Shown: positions 18,204-27,842 of the stretch, in pieces
Numbering within the stretch: the stretch's first letter is position 1
Layout of the letters: each line of letters opens with the position of its first letter
Assembly (NCBI RefSeq): GCF_963931675.1
Contig: NZ_OZ007039.1
Span: 1,835,806 to 1,899,805, forward strand
DNA from: an uncultured Alistipes sp.
Lineage (GTDB): Bacteria > Bacteroidota > Bacteroidia > Bacteroidales > Rikenellaceae
DNA: 64,000 nucleotides
Direction: 5' to 3'
Translations under genes and position numbers: made by a program
The notes under the pieces: generated by a model
Told to the model about the DNA's origin: nothing
The model's database searches: none
The model's input: the letters and a program-made list of their open reading frames with translations, nothing else

Positions 18204-19580
18204 CTATTTTTGATACAGCAGGCTTACACCCTTGATCGTTTCAGCCTCGACTGTCGTGCCTTTTGTGGCTTGTCCGTTCCGGTTGATGGTGTACAGGTTT
18301 GCGCCTGCGGTGGTCTGCACTTCGAAAGTTACCGTACCGTTGGACGTGTCGGTAGCACAAGCCAACGCGATATCCACGACATCGGTGGCTGCCGGCATAC
18401 CGGTCACAGGCGTGTAATCCGTTGTCTCTACATCGAAGATACCGAACGTCAGGTGGGTACCCTCGTTGTATCCTTCCTGTCCGGGATTGGTGAAGAGCTG
18501 CAGGCAGAATTTGTTGTCGCCCAAGTAGTAGCATCTCCACAAGTAGCGGTTGCCTGTCTTGTCATTCAGGTTCACGTAGTAATCGTTGTCGATAGCCACG
18601 GGCTTGCCGCTCTGAATGTTGCTGCCGCTGATGCGCAGCACGGCAGAAGGTACTTCCATGTTACCCGATCTGAAGTTCTTGCCGCCTTGGCAAAACAGGT
18701 AGATGTTGTCGCCTACCACTTCAATTCCGGTTTCTGTACGAGACCGGGAATTGCCTTTGATTTGTCCGGCTTCTTGACCCACATGGTCTTCGCTCTTGCG
18801 GATAATCATGTTCTGGAACTTCAAATATTCCTTGTCCGCATCTGTCGGGTCGAACTTGTAAACGCCCAAGTAGAAGTTCTTGTCCAAATCAGTACCATAG
18901 GAAGCCTTTGCGCGTTGGTAGTTGTTATCTTGTACCGTGTGCTTGGTGGTATAGGCCAGCAGCACGTAGTCGCCGTACTGGGCCATGTCGCCCACGCCCC
19001 ATGCTTCATTGCCATATTGGCTGGTCATTTGGCTGGCCGGTTCTTTGGAGCTGTCATCACAGTCAAGCACTCCATTCGTGGTTACGCTGGAGAAATCAGA
19101 GACTTTAATAAATTTCACGCGCGAGGTGTGGTCGTTGTCTGTGGCTTGGTCGGACAGGCCGAGCAGGTAATCATTGAAGAAGCAGCGTGCCTTCACGTCA
19201 CCATCCAATTGCAGGCGGCTTCCGTGTTCGACAAGTTGGCCGTCAACAAGCTTCCAAGCCTGCGAAGGACCGGCTGTACCTCCCTTCGAAGGATAATTCA
19301 TGCCAATCAGTATTTCGTTGTTGTAATTCACAAAGTCCGGATTGCTCGCATCGAAGGACATGCGGCCATTCTTGTTAGTCGGGTCAATCGTGCCTTTGGT
19401 GGGGTCGCTGGTCAACTGCAGATAGTTGGCCGTCCCGTCCGCCGTACCGCTCATTACCACATACTGTATGGCAGATTTGTCTCCCAGACCTCCGTCTCCG
19501 CCATCTCCGTTATCGTCACTACAGGCTGCAAATGCACATGCGCACAGCGCCATACTGAATAATTTGAAACTGTCTTTCAT
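18204..19580 (-). CDS. xusB: DUF4374 surface lipoprotein (XusB-like siderophore binder)
   Basis: A 458-aa lipoprotein: signal peptide, then lipobox FAAC followed by SDDNGDGGDG, an acidic stretch that resembles the lipoprotein surface-export signal of Bacteroidota. The body is a beta-propeller-like DUF4374 domain. XusB binds ferric enterobactin at the cell surface and passes it to the TonB receptor. Both neighbours match the xus operon, with 34 bp to the receptor gene. Confidence 0.78.
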   Translation of the reverse strand: MKDSFKLFSMALCACAFAACSDDNGDGGDGGLGDKSAIQYVVMSGTADGTANYLQLTSDPTKGTIDPTNKNGRMSFDASNPDFVNYNNEILIGMNYPSKGGTAGPSQAWKLVDGQLVEHGSRLQLDGDVKARCFFNDYLLGLSDQATDNDHTSRVKFIKVSDFSSVTTNGVLDCDDSSKEPASQMTSQYGNEAWGVGDMAQYGDYVLLAYTTKHTVQDNNYQRAKASYGTDLDKNFYLGVYKFDPTDADKEYLKFQNMIIRKSEDHVGQEAGQIKGNSRSRTETGIEVVGDNIYLFCQGGKNFRSGNMEVPSAVLRISGSNIQSGKPVAIDNDYYVNLNDKTGNRYLWRCYYLGDNKFCLQLFTNPGQEGYNEGTHLTFGIFDVETTDYTPVTGMPAATDVVDIALACATDTSNGTVTFEVQTTAGANLYTINRNGQATKGTTVEAETIKGVSLLYQK

Positions 19581-19614
19581 TTTTTCTATTGTTTTAATTT
19601 TTATATAATGGTTC

Positions 19615-21999
19615 TTATTTCATAAAGCTATAACCAAACTTGACGGCAAACGCACGTCCCGGCTTCTGCATCTTGAAGTTGTCGTACAGGCGGGCGTCGA
19701 AGATGTTGGTACATTCGGCCGACACGGTGAACTCCGATTTTTTCCCGAAATTGTAGCTGACAAAGAGGTCGTGCGAGAATTGGGTGGGAATGTCGTATTC
19801 CTCGTTCTGGTACACATTCCACTCGTAGCTGAACTTCTGAATATAGTTCATCATATAATGTATGTCCAGCGTAGCTCCTTTCATGAACACGTTGCGCAAG
19901 GTCAGCCCGGCTTCCCCGTTGCCATACATGTAGGGAATGGCAGGTATGCGTTCTTTGTAGTTCTTGCTCTCCTGCTGTGTGCCCGTCACGTATTTGGTCA
20001 GGCTCCGCATGTCGATGTAGCTGAAATTGCCACCAATGAAGAAAATATCCTTCCACGTGTAGCGGATACCCCAGTCTGTACCCAAGTTGCGCACGCGGCC
20101 GTCGTTCTGCGAACTGGCACGCCCGCTGTCGTTGTTGGTCGTGCGGCGGATATAGTCGTTAATCTCGCGATACTGGAAAGCCGCATCCACGGTCAGCCGG
20201 TGGCCGTTCATGTCTATGGGGGTGGTCGTGACGCTGACATTGATATTGTTGCTCGATTCCGGTTTCAGGTCGGAGTTGCCCCGCTCGATGTCGTCGCCCG
20301 AACCGAAGAGTTCGCGGCTGGTAGGCAGGCGAAGGGCATATTCATACGACAGTCTCAACTGCGTGTGCTGTCCCCAGAAATAGGTACTGGCCAAACCGCC
20401 TCCCCAATAGGAAGTGGTGTTGCTGAAATCCTGATAGTCGATTCCGCCATTCGGGTCGAGGTAAGCCTCCAAGTGGTTCAGGTAGTGCTTCACGAAGGCG
20501 GAGGTGTTCCACTTGCCTTTGTAGTCGTACTTGTAGCTCAGTCCTGTCACCAACTTCATGCTCTGCGACGGGTGCTCGTAGGTGGGCTTGTATGCCGTCT
20601 CGTCCTTGCCGGAACGGGAGAAGGTGGTGAGCGTGCTGCTCAATGACACGGATTGTCCGTCGGCAGGAAAGAGCGCCATGCGGAAGTTGGCCGCCCCGTT
20701 GTGATCCCGGTAGCGGTATTTCATGTACGACAGTTCACCCTGCACGCCTGTCGGATAGCTTTCGCCCAGCCAGTTGTATTTACAGGTGGCCGTATCTGCG
20801 GAGTAGGATTCACCGAGATTGTAGTTGCCGTTCAACGACACATGCAGCCCCTTCAGCACATTGAATTTCTTTTCATACGTCAGCTGCGGCATCAAGGTGT
20901 TTGCCGTGGTGTAGCGTGCGCCGTACACCCAATCCATCGTAGAACCGTTCTGCGTCTGCTTGTACTCATAGCCTCCGGTGAAACCGAAAAGCAGGCGGTC
21001 TGCCCACGACTTATCGACAACGCCGACTTTCAGAATGGCAGCCTCGTTGTGGTACATGGCATGGAAACGGCGCACGGTGAAATCCCCTTCCACCACCTGA
21101 CCGCTTCCGTCTCCTTTCGTGTAGCTGTCGATGTGCACCTTATAGTCGTTGTCCGAATAGTTCTGGTAGGCGTTCAGAGAGACGTAGAAACCGTTCTTCG
21201 TGGTATGTTCCGCATAGACATTGCTCTTGTGCGTGTTGAACGAACCGTATGAATAAGAAGCGTTGACGCGCGTGCGGCGGCTGTTGTCGGTCACGATATT
21301 GATGGCTCCGCCGAGCGCATCGCCGCCCAATTCGATGGGCACTACGCCTTTATATACCTCCACGCGCTTGGCCAGCCCTGCCGGAATGTTGCTCAGACTG
21401 AAAGCCGAACTCATGCCGTCCATCGGCACTCCGTCGATGAAGATCTTGACGTGGCGGCCGGAAAAACCGTTCAGGGTGACATTGACTTCGGAACCCACAC
21501 CTCCCGTGGAGCGTATCTTCACCCCGCTGATCTTGTCGATGACATTGGAGAGGTCCATCGTGGTGCTTTTCAGCTTGGCGGTTTCCACCAGCGATACGTT
21601 ATAGGCCAGTCGTTGCACTTTTTCCGCCGGGCTTAACCCTTTTACCACCACTTCGTTCAGCACTTGGAAGTCCTCCTGCATCTCGATTTTGAGGAAATTG
21701 TCACCCGTAGCAACGGGAGTATATGTTTGCTGCACTGTCTTAAATCCCAAGAAAGAGACCGTAACAAGGATTTTGGGATATTTCTTTTCCAAACGAAATT
21801 CAAACTCCCCTTTTTCATTGGTCGATCCTCCCATTATATAGGTATTGTCTCCAGAAGAACGGAGTTCCACAGCGGCATAGCCCAAAGGCTGATTGGTGGT
21901 ACTATCAATTACTTTTCCCTTGATAACCTGCGCATTTATGTTTACACAAAATATTGATAACAATATGGTTAAAATTGATTTTATTTTAATCCTACTCAT
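19615..21999 (-). CDS. xusA: TonB-dependent siderophore receptor (XusA-like)
   Basis: A 794-aa outer-membrane receptor: signal peptide (~1-23), carboxypeptidase-D-like domain (~27-112, KGKVIDSTTNQPLGYAAVEL), plug domain (~125-230, containing KIFIDGVPMDG and GVVPIELGGDALGGAINIVT) and a beta-barrel to the C terminus. First gene of the locus; a promoter is visible 30 bp upstream. Size is usual for siderophore receptors and smaller than SusC glycan receptors. Substrate inferred from the xus-like context. Confidence 0.82.
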   Translation of the reverse strand: MSRIKIKSILTILLSIFCVNINAQVIKGKVIDSTTNQPLGYAAVELRSSGDNTYIMGGSTNEKGEFEFRLEKKYPKILVTVSFLGFKTVQQTYTPVATGDNFLKIEMQEDFQVLNEVVVKGLSPAEKVQRLAYNVSLVETAKLKSTTMDLSNVIDKISGVKIRSTGGVGSEVNVTLNGFSGRHVKIFIDGVPMDGMSSAFSLSNIPAGLAKRVEVYKGVVPIELGGDALGGAINIVTDNSRRTRVNASYSYGSFNTHKSNVYAEHTTKNGFYVSLNAYQNYSDNDYKVHIDSYTKGDGSGQVVEGDFTVRRFHAMYHNEAAILKVGVVDKSWADRLLFGFTGGYEYKQTQNGSTMDWVYGARYTTANTLMPQLTYEKKFNVLKGLHVSLNGNYNLGESYSADTATCKYNWLGESYPTGVQGELSYMKYRYRDHNGAANFRMALFPADGQSVSLSSTLTTFSRSGKDETAYKPTYEHPSQSMKLVTGLSYKYDYKGKWNTSAFVKHYLNHLEAYLDPNGGIDYQDFSNTTSYWGGGLASTYFWGQHTQLRLSYEYALRLPTSRELFGSGDDIERGNSDLKPESSNNINVSVTTTPIDMNGHRLTVDAAFQYREINDYIRRTTNNDSGRASSQNDGRVRNLGTDWGIRYTWKDIFFIGGNFSYIDMRSLTKYVTGTQQESKNYKERIPAIPYMYGNGEAGLTLRNVFMKGATLDIHYMMNYIQKFSYEWNVYQNEEYDIPTQFSHDLFVSYNFGKKSEFTVSAECTNIFDARLYDNFKMQKPGRAFAVKFGYSFMK

Positions 22000-22027
22000 T
22001 TTGTTTATGGTATAAATTAAACTGCCG

Positions 22028-22058
22028 CAAAATTATATTTATATCAAAATATCATCAA
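22028..22058 (-). promoter_or_regulatory. Promoter of the xus-like locus
   Basis: On the - strand the -7 box TAATTTTG (22035-22028) lies 20 bp from a -33 TTG (22058-22056). Predicted transcription begins roughly 20 nt before the receptor ATG. The AT-rich flank could hold a Fur-type site, but I cannot point to a clear one. Confidence 0.5.
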
Positions 22059-22272
22059 TCCCGATTTTTAGGTATATATTAATAACAAATACCGTATTTA
22101 GTCTTAAAATACCCCTTTTTATAGTGATTTTTCTCCTTGAAATCATAAAAATCGTATTCTATATAGATTCGTTTTCACATCGAATTGAAAGGTATTTTAG
22201 GAAAAGACATATCCGCTATTCCGTCTGTCACAATTCGTACTGATGGGAAGCGACATTCATATTACAACACAA

Positions 22273-22308
22273 AAACGAGAGGAATCCTTTTCCGAACTCC
22301 TCTCGTTT
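22273..22308 (-). terminator. Terminator after the ompA-like gene
   Basis: AAACGAGAGGA (22273-22283) pairs with TCCTCTCGTTT (22298-22308), with a T run on the - strand side, 60 bp after the stop of the OmpA-domain frame. Confidence 0.75.
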
Positions 22309-22368
22309 AACTTTACCTGCAGCCGAGCCTCTGACCTAAGACATATTCAGCACGGCCCAACCGGAAGC

Positions 22369-23841
22369 TCACTTATTTCCCTTTGATTTAGGGAAGAACA
22401 GTTCCACCCTTGTATGTCGGTTGGCTTCCGTGGGGGCGTAATCGGAAATGCCACCTTCGCCGGTCTTGGTCATCCTGTCGGGCGACAACCCCCGCTTGTT
22501 CAGCTCCGAGGCGATATAGTCGGCTCTCGAAGCACTCAAGGCATTGTTGATACCAATTGTTCCGGTCGCACTATCGGCCGCTCCCGTGACTTTAACTTTC
22601 AGACCGTATTTCTTTGCCACCCGTGCCAGTTCGTCGAGATTGACCAATTGGGAGGGGTCTGTCAGGTGCGACGTGCCGAGTTCGAAGAAAAAGAAGATGG
22701 GAGCACCGATGCATTCCCGTCCGGACTGCATCCGAACGGCATAGTCTGCCAAAGTGCTGTCGGGAAGATTCTAGAACTGTCCTGTTCCGAGACCAGGCAC
22801 GCTATCCGGCCAGTGCTGCAGGCTGTCTGCCCGGCCATTTCCATTCGGGGCTTGTCCTTCCAATGGTGATTTTCCGTTCCAATGCTTGTTCTTCAACCTT
22901 GCCCGCAGGGAGTTCAGCCCGCTGTAATTGTTCCTCGGATAACCTTTGCGCTAGATAGCATCGTCATCATCGAAGAAATGGCTGTACGTGTCGAGCAATC
23001 CTTCGATTTCCAGTATCTTCTTCAGCTCGGCCAGCGTCCGGCTATCCTTGTCATGCTGTCCCGCGTAGCGGCTGTTCTGTTCCGACAGTACATTGATATA
23101 ATCGACGAGCTGCCGATCGCGGCGGATATAGGGGCTTGGGTCTATGGCCCGTTTCCAGCCGACCTTGCCGATATGGAAAGAGAATCCGGCAGTGAGTGAA
23201 AGCATGTGGTCGCCTAACCGATTCGCCTTGCCATACCCGTCGAAGTCTTGGAAGGTGGTCGTACCGGAGAGTTCCATGAGGGCGCTTACCCTTTTGGAAA
23301 TGCGATACTGCCCTTGTATGCCGTAGGAGATTGCAAATGGGTTATGCCCGTTGGTCGCATGGTGCAGCAGTCCGATACCCGCAAAGGGTGCCAGATGCCA
23401 GCGCACCAGTTTCTGCCGGACATAGCTGCCGCCAAGCACATTCCACAGCAGATCCGCATGGAGATAATGGTACTCCTGCACGGCCAGCGTGCCGTCCTTG
23501 AACTGCAACCCGTTGTAATTTATGCGTGCACCTACCCACGGGGTAAACCACTTGCCGAGGGCAAGGCTGTACGAGGGTTTCAACCTCCCGAACAGGTCTT
23601 CGCAACCGAGCGGCGTGCCGAGAAAGGCTGTCGCACCTCCGGCGATACTGACAAACCAATTGCCGTTTCCCCGTGCCGGAACGACCACTCCGTCAAGGTA
23701 TAAGGGCTGTAACGGCTGCAGCAGTTCTGTGTCATCGTAACGGTACGTGCGGTGTACAGTATCCCTTTCCGTGGGTTGTACATCCGCACGGGCTTGCAGC
23801 GAACAAAGTGCCGCAATAATGAAAATGATATTTTTCGTCAT
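22369..23841 (-). pseudogene. OmpA-family protein (DUF3575 barrel + OmpA domain) with two in-frame amber codons
   Basis: One frame of 491 codons runs from 23841 to 22369 but contains TAG at 22953-22951 and 22773-22771. The N-terminal 296 codons give a signal peptide and DUF3575-type outer-membrane barrel. The C-terminal ~130 codons give an OmpA peptidoglycan-binding domain (FFELGTSHLTD, SASRADYIASELNKRG, NRHTRVELFFP). The 60 codons between the stops are also well-formed coding sequence. Both stops fit single CAG-to-TAG changes. A truncated barrel without the peptidoglycan anchor may still be made. Confidence 0.8.
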
Positions 23842-23896
23842 ATTCTTATATCCTTAATTTGTTGTTTATCCGATTCTTTATTATAAACCTTGCCAT

Positions 23897-25354
23897 TCAA
23901 CGCTTGGGCTTCTTGCCGATGGAAGGGCGCATCATGCGGCTCGCCATCCTCATGCAGCGAAGCGCCCATGCCCGGTTGTACTCGTCTTCATCACGTCCCC
24001 ATTTGAGGTCGCTTCCGCCACCTCCTCCGCCACGTGTTTCGGCAAACGTAGTGGCATCATCGACCATACCGAGAAAGAGCATCGTGGCGCAGCGCATGAC
24101 TTCCGCTCCCCGTTCCGCCACGGAACGCACGAGCGTGTCGTCGAAAAGTTGCCGTTCGGAAGGCTTCATCCGCGCCGACAGTTCCCTCCACTCATCGACC
24201 ATATTTTCCAGCATGGCGTCCTTGAGTAGGCTGTCCACTTTGGAGTGGACATCACGGGAGTATTCGTCGGCTTCCTCCTTGAGCTGTTCCGTGCGTTCCT
24301 CAATGGCATCCATGTTTGCCTTGAGGTCGGAAAGCTGTCGGTCGGCGGTTTGTAGCTTCTCCTGTTTGTCTGCCAGTTTCCCTTGGATAGCAGTCAGCTC
24401 TTTTTCGAGCTTTTCTTTCTCGGCAGATAGGGTCAAAGCATCATCTTTCCGGGTATCCATATCATTTTCGAGTGCCGACAGTTGAGCCTCTTTTTCGCTC
24501 TTCTCCCTTTTCAAGTTTTCCACCATCGAGGTCAAACCTTTGACTCTGCGCTCTGCCAGCCGAATGTCCGAATGGAGGGCGGACAGGACTTCCTGATGCC
24601 GGCCAATCTGTTGCTCAATGGTGGTGCATTCTTCCGAGAGCATACGGCGGTATTCTTCCGTCGTCCTGTGCCGTGCGCCGGTCTCGGCGACACTACGACC
24701 TCTCTCCATTCCCCACTTCGTGTTGACCTCGGCGAAAAAGTCCGTATGGAGCTGTTTCATCCTCGCGCTATATTCGAACTTGTCCTTTCCGGCGAATATC
24801 TCTTTGTACGCAAACCTCCCGTCCTTGATTGGCAGAAGCGTACAATGCACGTGCGGGTTCAATTCGTCGAGGTGTACAATGAAGGCGGCGACATTCTGCT
24901 CGCCGTATCTGCCGCAAACGAATGAATAGACATCCTTCGCCCAACGTTCGATGTCGCTCTTCCTTTTGATGCGGGTATTGTCCGCACCTTTTTCAAAATC
25001 CACCTTCTGCGTGCCGAAAGCGAGTTCGTGCATCCGCTCCCGCGAACCGCCGAAGATGATGTTTACCACCGTGCGATACTTCGGTTCAATCAATCCCTCG
25101 TTGGGGTCCTTGATGCCGCGACGGCCCAATATGTCCGCTATCCGTTCCGGGATATTGCGGCTCGTGTCGATGGGGCGAACCTTGCCTCCGGGCACAATCT
25201 CGAAGTTCAGATGTTTGCGGGTGGGGTCGTAGTTGCCCTTGCTCATGGCGTACTTCTCCGCCTCTTCGCTGCGATTACGCAGATGTTCGTTGCCTTGGGC
25301 GGCGGTGATCCCTTTCGACACCTGAACGTCGAGAACCTGTTTTGCATTTGCCAT
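23897..25354 (-). CDS. MobV-family relaxase (Mob_Pre)
   Basis: A 485-aa relaxase. The nuclease domain covers the first ~230 residues with the metal-binding motif HLDELNPHVH (His near 161, 168 and 170), followed by a long coiled coil (~245-370) and a basic C terminus KKPKR. Start set at MANAKQ (25354), where related proteins begin; an upstream ATG at 25414 would add 20 residues that cross the oriT side. An oriT-like site lies directly upstream. It nicks DNA to mobilize the island with help from a conjugative element elsewhere. Confidence 0.87.
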   Translation of the reverse strand: MANAKQVLDVQVSKGITAAQGNEHLRNRSEEAEKYAMSKGNYDPTRKHLNFEIVPGGKVRPIDTSRNIPERIADILGRRGIKDPNEGLIEPKYRTVVNIIFGGSRERMHELAFGTQKVDFEKGADNTRIKRKSDIERWAKDVYSFVCGRYGEQNVAAFIVHLDELNPHVHCTLLPIKDGRFAYKEIFAGKDKFEYSARMKQLHTDFFAEVNTKWGMERGRSVAETGARHRTTEEYRRMLSEECTTIEQQIGRHQEVLSALHSDIRLAERRVKGLTSMVENLKREKSEKEAQLSALENDMDTRKDDALTLSAEKEKLEKELTAIQGKLADKQEKLQTADRQLSDLKANMDAIEERTEQLKEEADEYSRDVHSKVDSLLKDAMLENMVDEWRELSARMKPSERQLFDDTLVRSVAERGAEVMRCATMLFLGMVDDATTFAETRGGGGGGSDLKWGRDEDEYNRAWALRCMRMASRMMRPSIGKKPKR

Positions 25355-25389
25355 ACTGTTTCCGTGTTGTTTCGGACAATTCCCCGTGT

Positions 25390-25452
25390 CCCAGCTTGCT
25401 GCTTGCATGGACACTTCTCCCTGCGACGTCAGTCAGCAGGGGTATTAGGCTA
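25390..25452 (-). other. Putative oriT of the MobV element
   Basis: Directly upstream of the relaxase gene. It contains CTTGCA, a short inverted repeat (CTGC and GCAG around GACGTCAGTCA) and the 14-mer GGGGTATTAGGCTA (25439-25452), which recurs at 8364-8377 in similar surroundings. Conservation of two copies plus the position next to a relaxase suggests a transfer origin. The nick site is not determined. Confidence 0.5.
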
Positions 25453-25627
25453 CCCCGAAATGGATTCAGTGTATAACGGATAAACTTGTGCTTATTTTGC
25501 GAATGGCAGATGTTTTCTGGTTATGATGAGAGTTTTACACTTGGTAAAAGTTGATACAGTTTAGTACGATACATCTGAAATGATTATAAATTTGTGTATT
25601 TTTATTGATGTTTTCAGAACGTAAAGG

Positions 25628-26944
25628 ATGAAAATTACAATTGTTTCATTAAGAGATTGTGCTATATATTTGGAGGCTCATACGCTTCGTATGTGTCGGC
25701 TTGTTTCTTCGATATTTAAGATAGACAAAACCGGTGCGATATTGCCGGTCCAAATAGCGGATGAGGAATTTAGATCCCGTTTGAAACAGTTGGATATATT
25801 AGGAAAAAATGGCTTTCCCGAGACGATAAGATATGAACTAAACAACATCCCCGTCAATTCAAAGTTTATCGTTATTGTCGGAAGGGATTATCAAACAGAC
25901 CAAATCATATTATATCGCTTGAAAGGAGTCGTATATGAGTTCAACGGGAAAGAAAATTTTATTCAGCCTTATGCAGAAAGGATGGAACAGTTTTCATCCA
26001 ACTATTCGGTGTGTATATTCAATGGGCAAGGTCGAATGCAATACATCGGAGAAGCTGACAAATCGAAAAGAGTATGCCGTTTCTGCCATCGCTCTGCTCC
26101 GTTAACCTCATTTACTCATAAATCCCATGCCATATCTGAGTCCTTGGGGTATAAAAGCCTTGTTTGCCATGAAGAATGTGATGAATGCAACGAATATTTT
26201 AGCCGGACTATTGAACCCGATGTCGTGAATATGCACTCTTTCCTGCTTTCTTTGTGCGGTATTTCAGGAAAAAAGGGAATACGAAAAACATGTGGCGAGA
26301 ATTTTAAGTTTTGGCTGGATCGTTCAAGTCGCCAATATAATTCTCAGGGGACATTTATGATGCAATTAAAGGATCTGCATATCGAGAATGGAGATATCAG
26401 AACAGGCATTCAGAATCTGCCGCCTTTGGATACGTCATCCCTAAAGTACATTCCGCAAAATGTATATAAATGTTTCTGTAAATATGCGGTGAGCTGCCTG
26501 CCCCAAAATCAAATCGGCTTTTTCCAGAAAACAATAGATTGGATCAATGCACCTGCGAATTATCGGAGGTTGCCTATGGTTGCATCCTGTTCCGTGGATT
26601 ATACAACTCCTTTGTTCTCTTTATGTATCCGTAAGGAGCAAGACTACAGGTATCCATATTGTTGGGCTTCACTTAATATAGCCAATGTGCGCTATATGTT
26701 TATTGTTCCATTTTCTTCGCAGGACAGATATAGTTTTACTACCAAGGCAAGATATCAATTCTTTTTGGATATCCTTCGTTCTTGGTTCCCTGTGCTTGAT
26801 ATGCAACCAATGCAGTTATCTTCCTCAAAACCAGCCCATACTGTTGTGGATGTGAAATTCACGATGGACGACAGGTGTAAATTGGGTAGAGATTATTTTA
26901 TAATAGATAAAGGAAACGGTGAAAAAGAAATAGGTGGGCAATGA
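25628..26944 (+). CDS. HNH-type endonuclease-like protein, orphan
   Basis: A 438-aa protein with a central zinc-finger nuclease-like motif (~155-205): CRFCHRS, then THKSHAISES, then CHEECDECNEYF, the Cys/His layout of HNH endonucleases of the HNH_5 kind. The N-terminal ~150 and C-terminal ~230 residues match nothing I recognise. It is the only + strand gene between two - strand mobilization blocks, with a TAAATTTG box at 25587-25594, so it is probably independently expressed cargo. A defense or element-maintenance role is a guess from context. Confidence 0.6.
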   Translation: MKITIVSLRDCAIYLEAHTLRMCRLVSSIFKIDKTGAILPVQIADEEFRSRLKQLDILGKNGFPETIRYELNNIPVNSKFIVIVGRDYQTDQIILYRLKGVVYEFNGKENFIQPYAERMEQFSSNYSVCIFNGQGRMQYIGEADKSKRVCRFCHRSAPLTSFTHKSHAISESLGYKSLVCHEECDECNEYFSRTIEPDVVNMHSFLLSLCGISGKKGIRKTCGENFKFWLDRSSRQYNSQGTFMMQLKDLHIENGDIRTGIQNLPPLDTSSLKYIPQNVYKCFCKYAVSCLPQNQIGFFQKTIDWINAPANYRRLPMVASCSVDYTTPLFSLCIRKEQDYRYPYCWASLNIANVRYMFIVPFSSQDRYSFTTKARYQFFLDILRSWFPVLDMQPMQLSSSKPAHTVVDVKFTMDDRCKLGRDYFIIDKGNGEKEIGGQ

Positions 26945-27186
26945 TACGCTGGTGATAGTTGCGGCCATTCTATTCAATAGCCGGAGCAGGAAAAACCCCG
27001 TATTTGTGTCGAAATTGTGTACCCGCCGAAAACGGAACAGCCGCCTGTGTTGCTGCAAGCGGTTGTCTTTCAAGTTGTACCACCAGAAATCAAACCGGAG
27101 ACACAAGGATTTTCAGTTGTTCATGTATGGTATAGAAGTGTTAATTACGCCAGGACTCTGATTACAGCGAAAAGAGAAATATGAGC

Positions 27187-27228
27187 TTTACTTTATTTCC
27201 GTTTCATACATACGTTCATTAAAGTAAA
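27187..27228. repeat. TTTACTTTA palindrome, copy b
   Basis: TTTACTTTA (27187-27195) and TAAAGTAAA (27220-27228) form a perfect 9-bp inverted repeat, sharing the core of the palindromes at 7958, 27338 and 29734. Confidence 0.45.
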
Positions 27229-27337
27229 ATCAAACGAGTGGAAGAAAGGAGATGTCTGCGCCAAGTAACTTATTGACTCCAGCTATTTTTTCGTTTGGCG
27301 CGACTCTGTTGAAAACAGATAACGGTTACGAAAATTC

Positions 27338-27387
27338 AGTTTACTTTAGTTTATTAGCTCTATATATAAGCTAAACCAAAGTAAACT
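27338..27387. repeat. AGTTTACTTTAGT palindrome, copy c
   Basis: AGTTTACTTT (27338-27347) pairs with AAAGTAAACT (27378-27387). The centre CTATATATAAG is identical to that of copy a at 7958-8003, and both lie in the same orientation 19.4 kb apart, bracketing the iron/MobV block. Confidence 0.55.
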
Positions 27388-27842
27388 ATATTTAGATAGG
27401 CATATTTGCTTGTCAGTATGCCTATGACTATTATTGTAAGAGCAGTTTGCTGACAAAAAAAAGGAAGCGCAGACAGAAGAGAGATTGGATGTTTTTCTTT
27501 TTTGGCTGCAAGTATGTTCATCAATAAATGGCTCTTGGAGCAGAGAGAATAACTGCTCACTGTAGAACACGGACTCCTTGTGCAAACAAGTGAAAGGAAT
27601 GAAACCTAATGAAAATAGAAAAGGCTTGAATTTGCTTTAATCGATGGTTTTGTTTCTGTGTTGTTTCTTAATCAAAGATGTAAAGATATAAATAAATTGA
27701 TTATAAGTGGATTATGTATAGAAAACTTACGCTAATTTCAGATTTTTCAGATTTATAAAGTAATTTTCCCATATCCGGCAATCCTGGCGGACTATTAGCG
27801 GTCGCACGAGGCGGCCGCTTTTTGTGTGCTTGTTTCATGACT

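Larger units (their letters stand above)
26945..27842. other. 898-bp stretch with two palindromes and one possible gene remnant
   Basis: No intact gene. An open frame without a start codon (26981-27184, + strand) gives a protein-like sequence including EIVYPPKTEQPP, QVVPPEIKPETQ and VWYRSVNYARTL, possibly the tail of a decayed gene. The rest is AT-rich and holds palindromes at 27187-27228 and 27338-27387. Confidence 0.45.

Noticed and set aside
17104..19562. Long + strand frames opposite the PepSY and DUF4374 genes (354 and 450 codons)
   Set aside because: They mirror highly biased coding sequence on the other strand. Their products have no family features, and no ribosome sites precede them.
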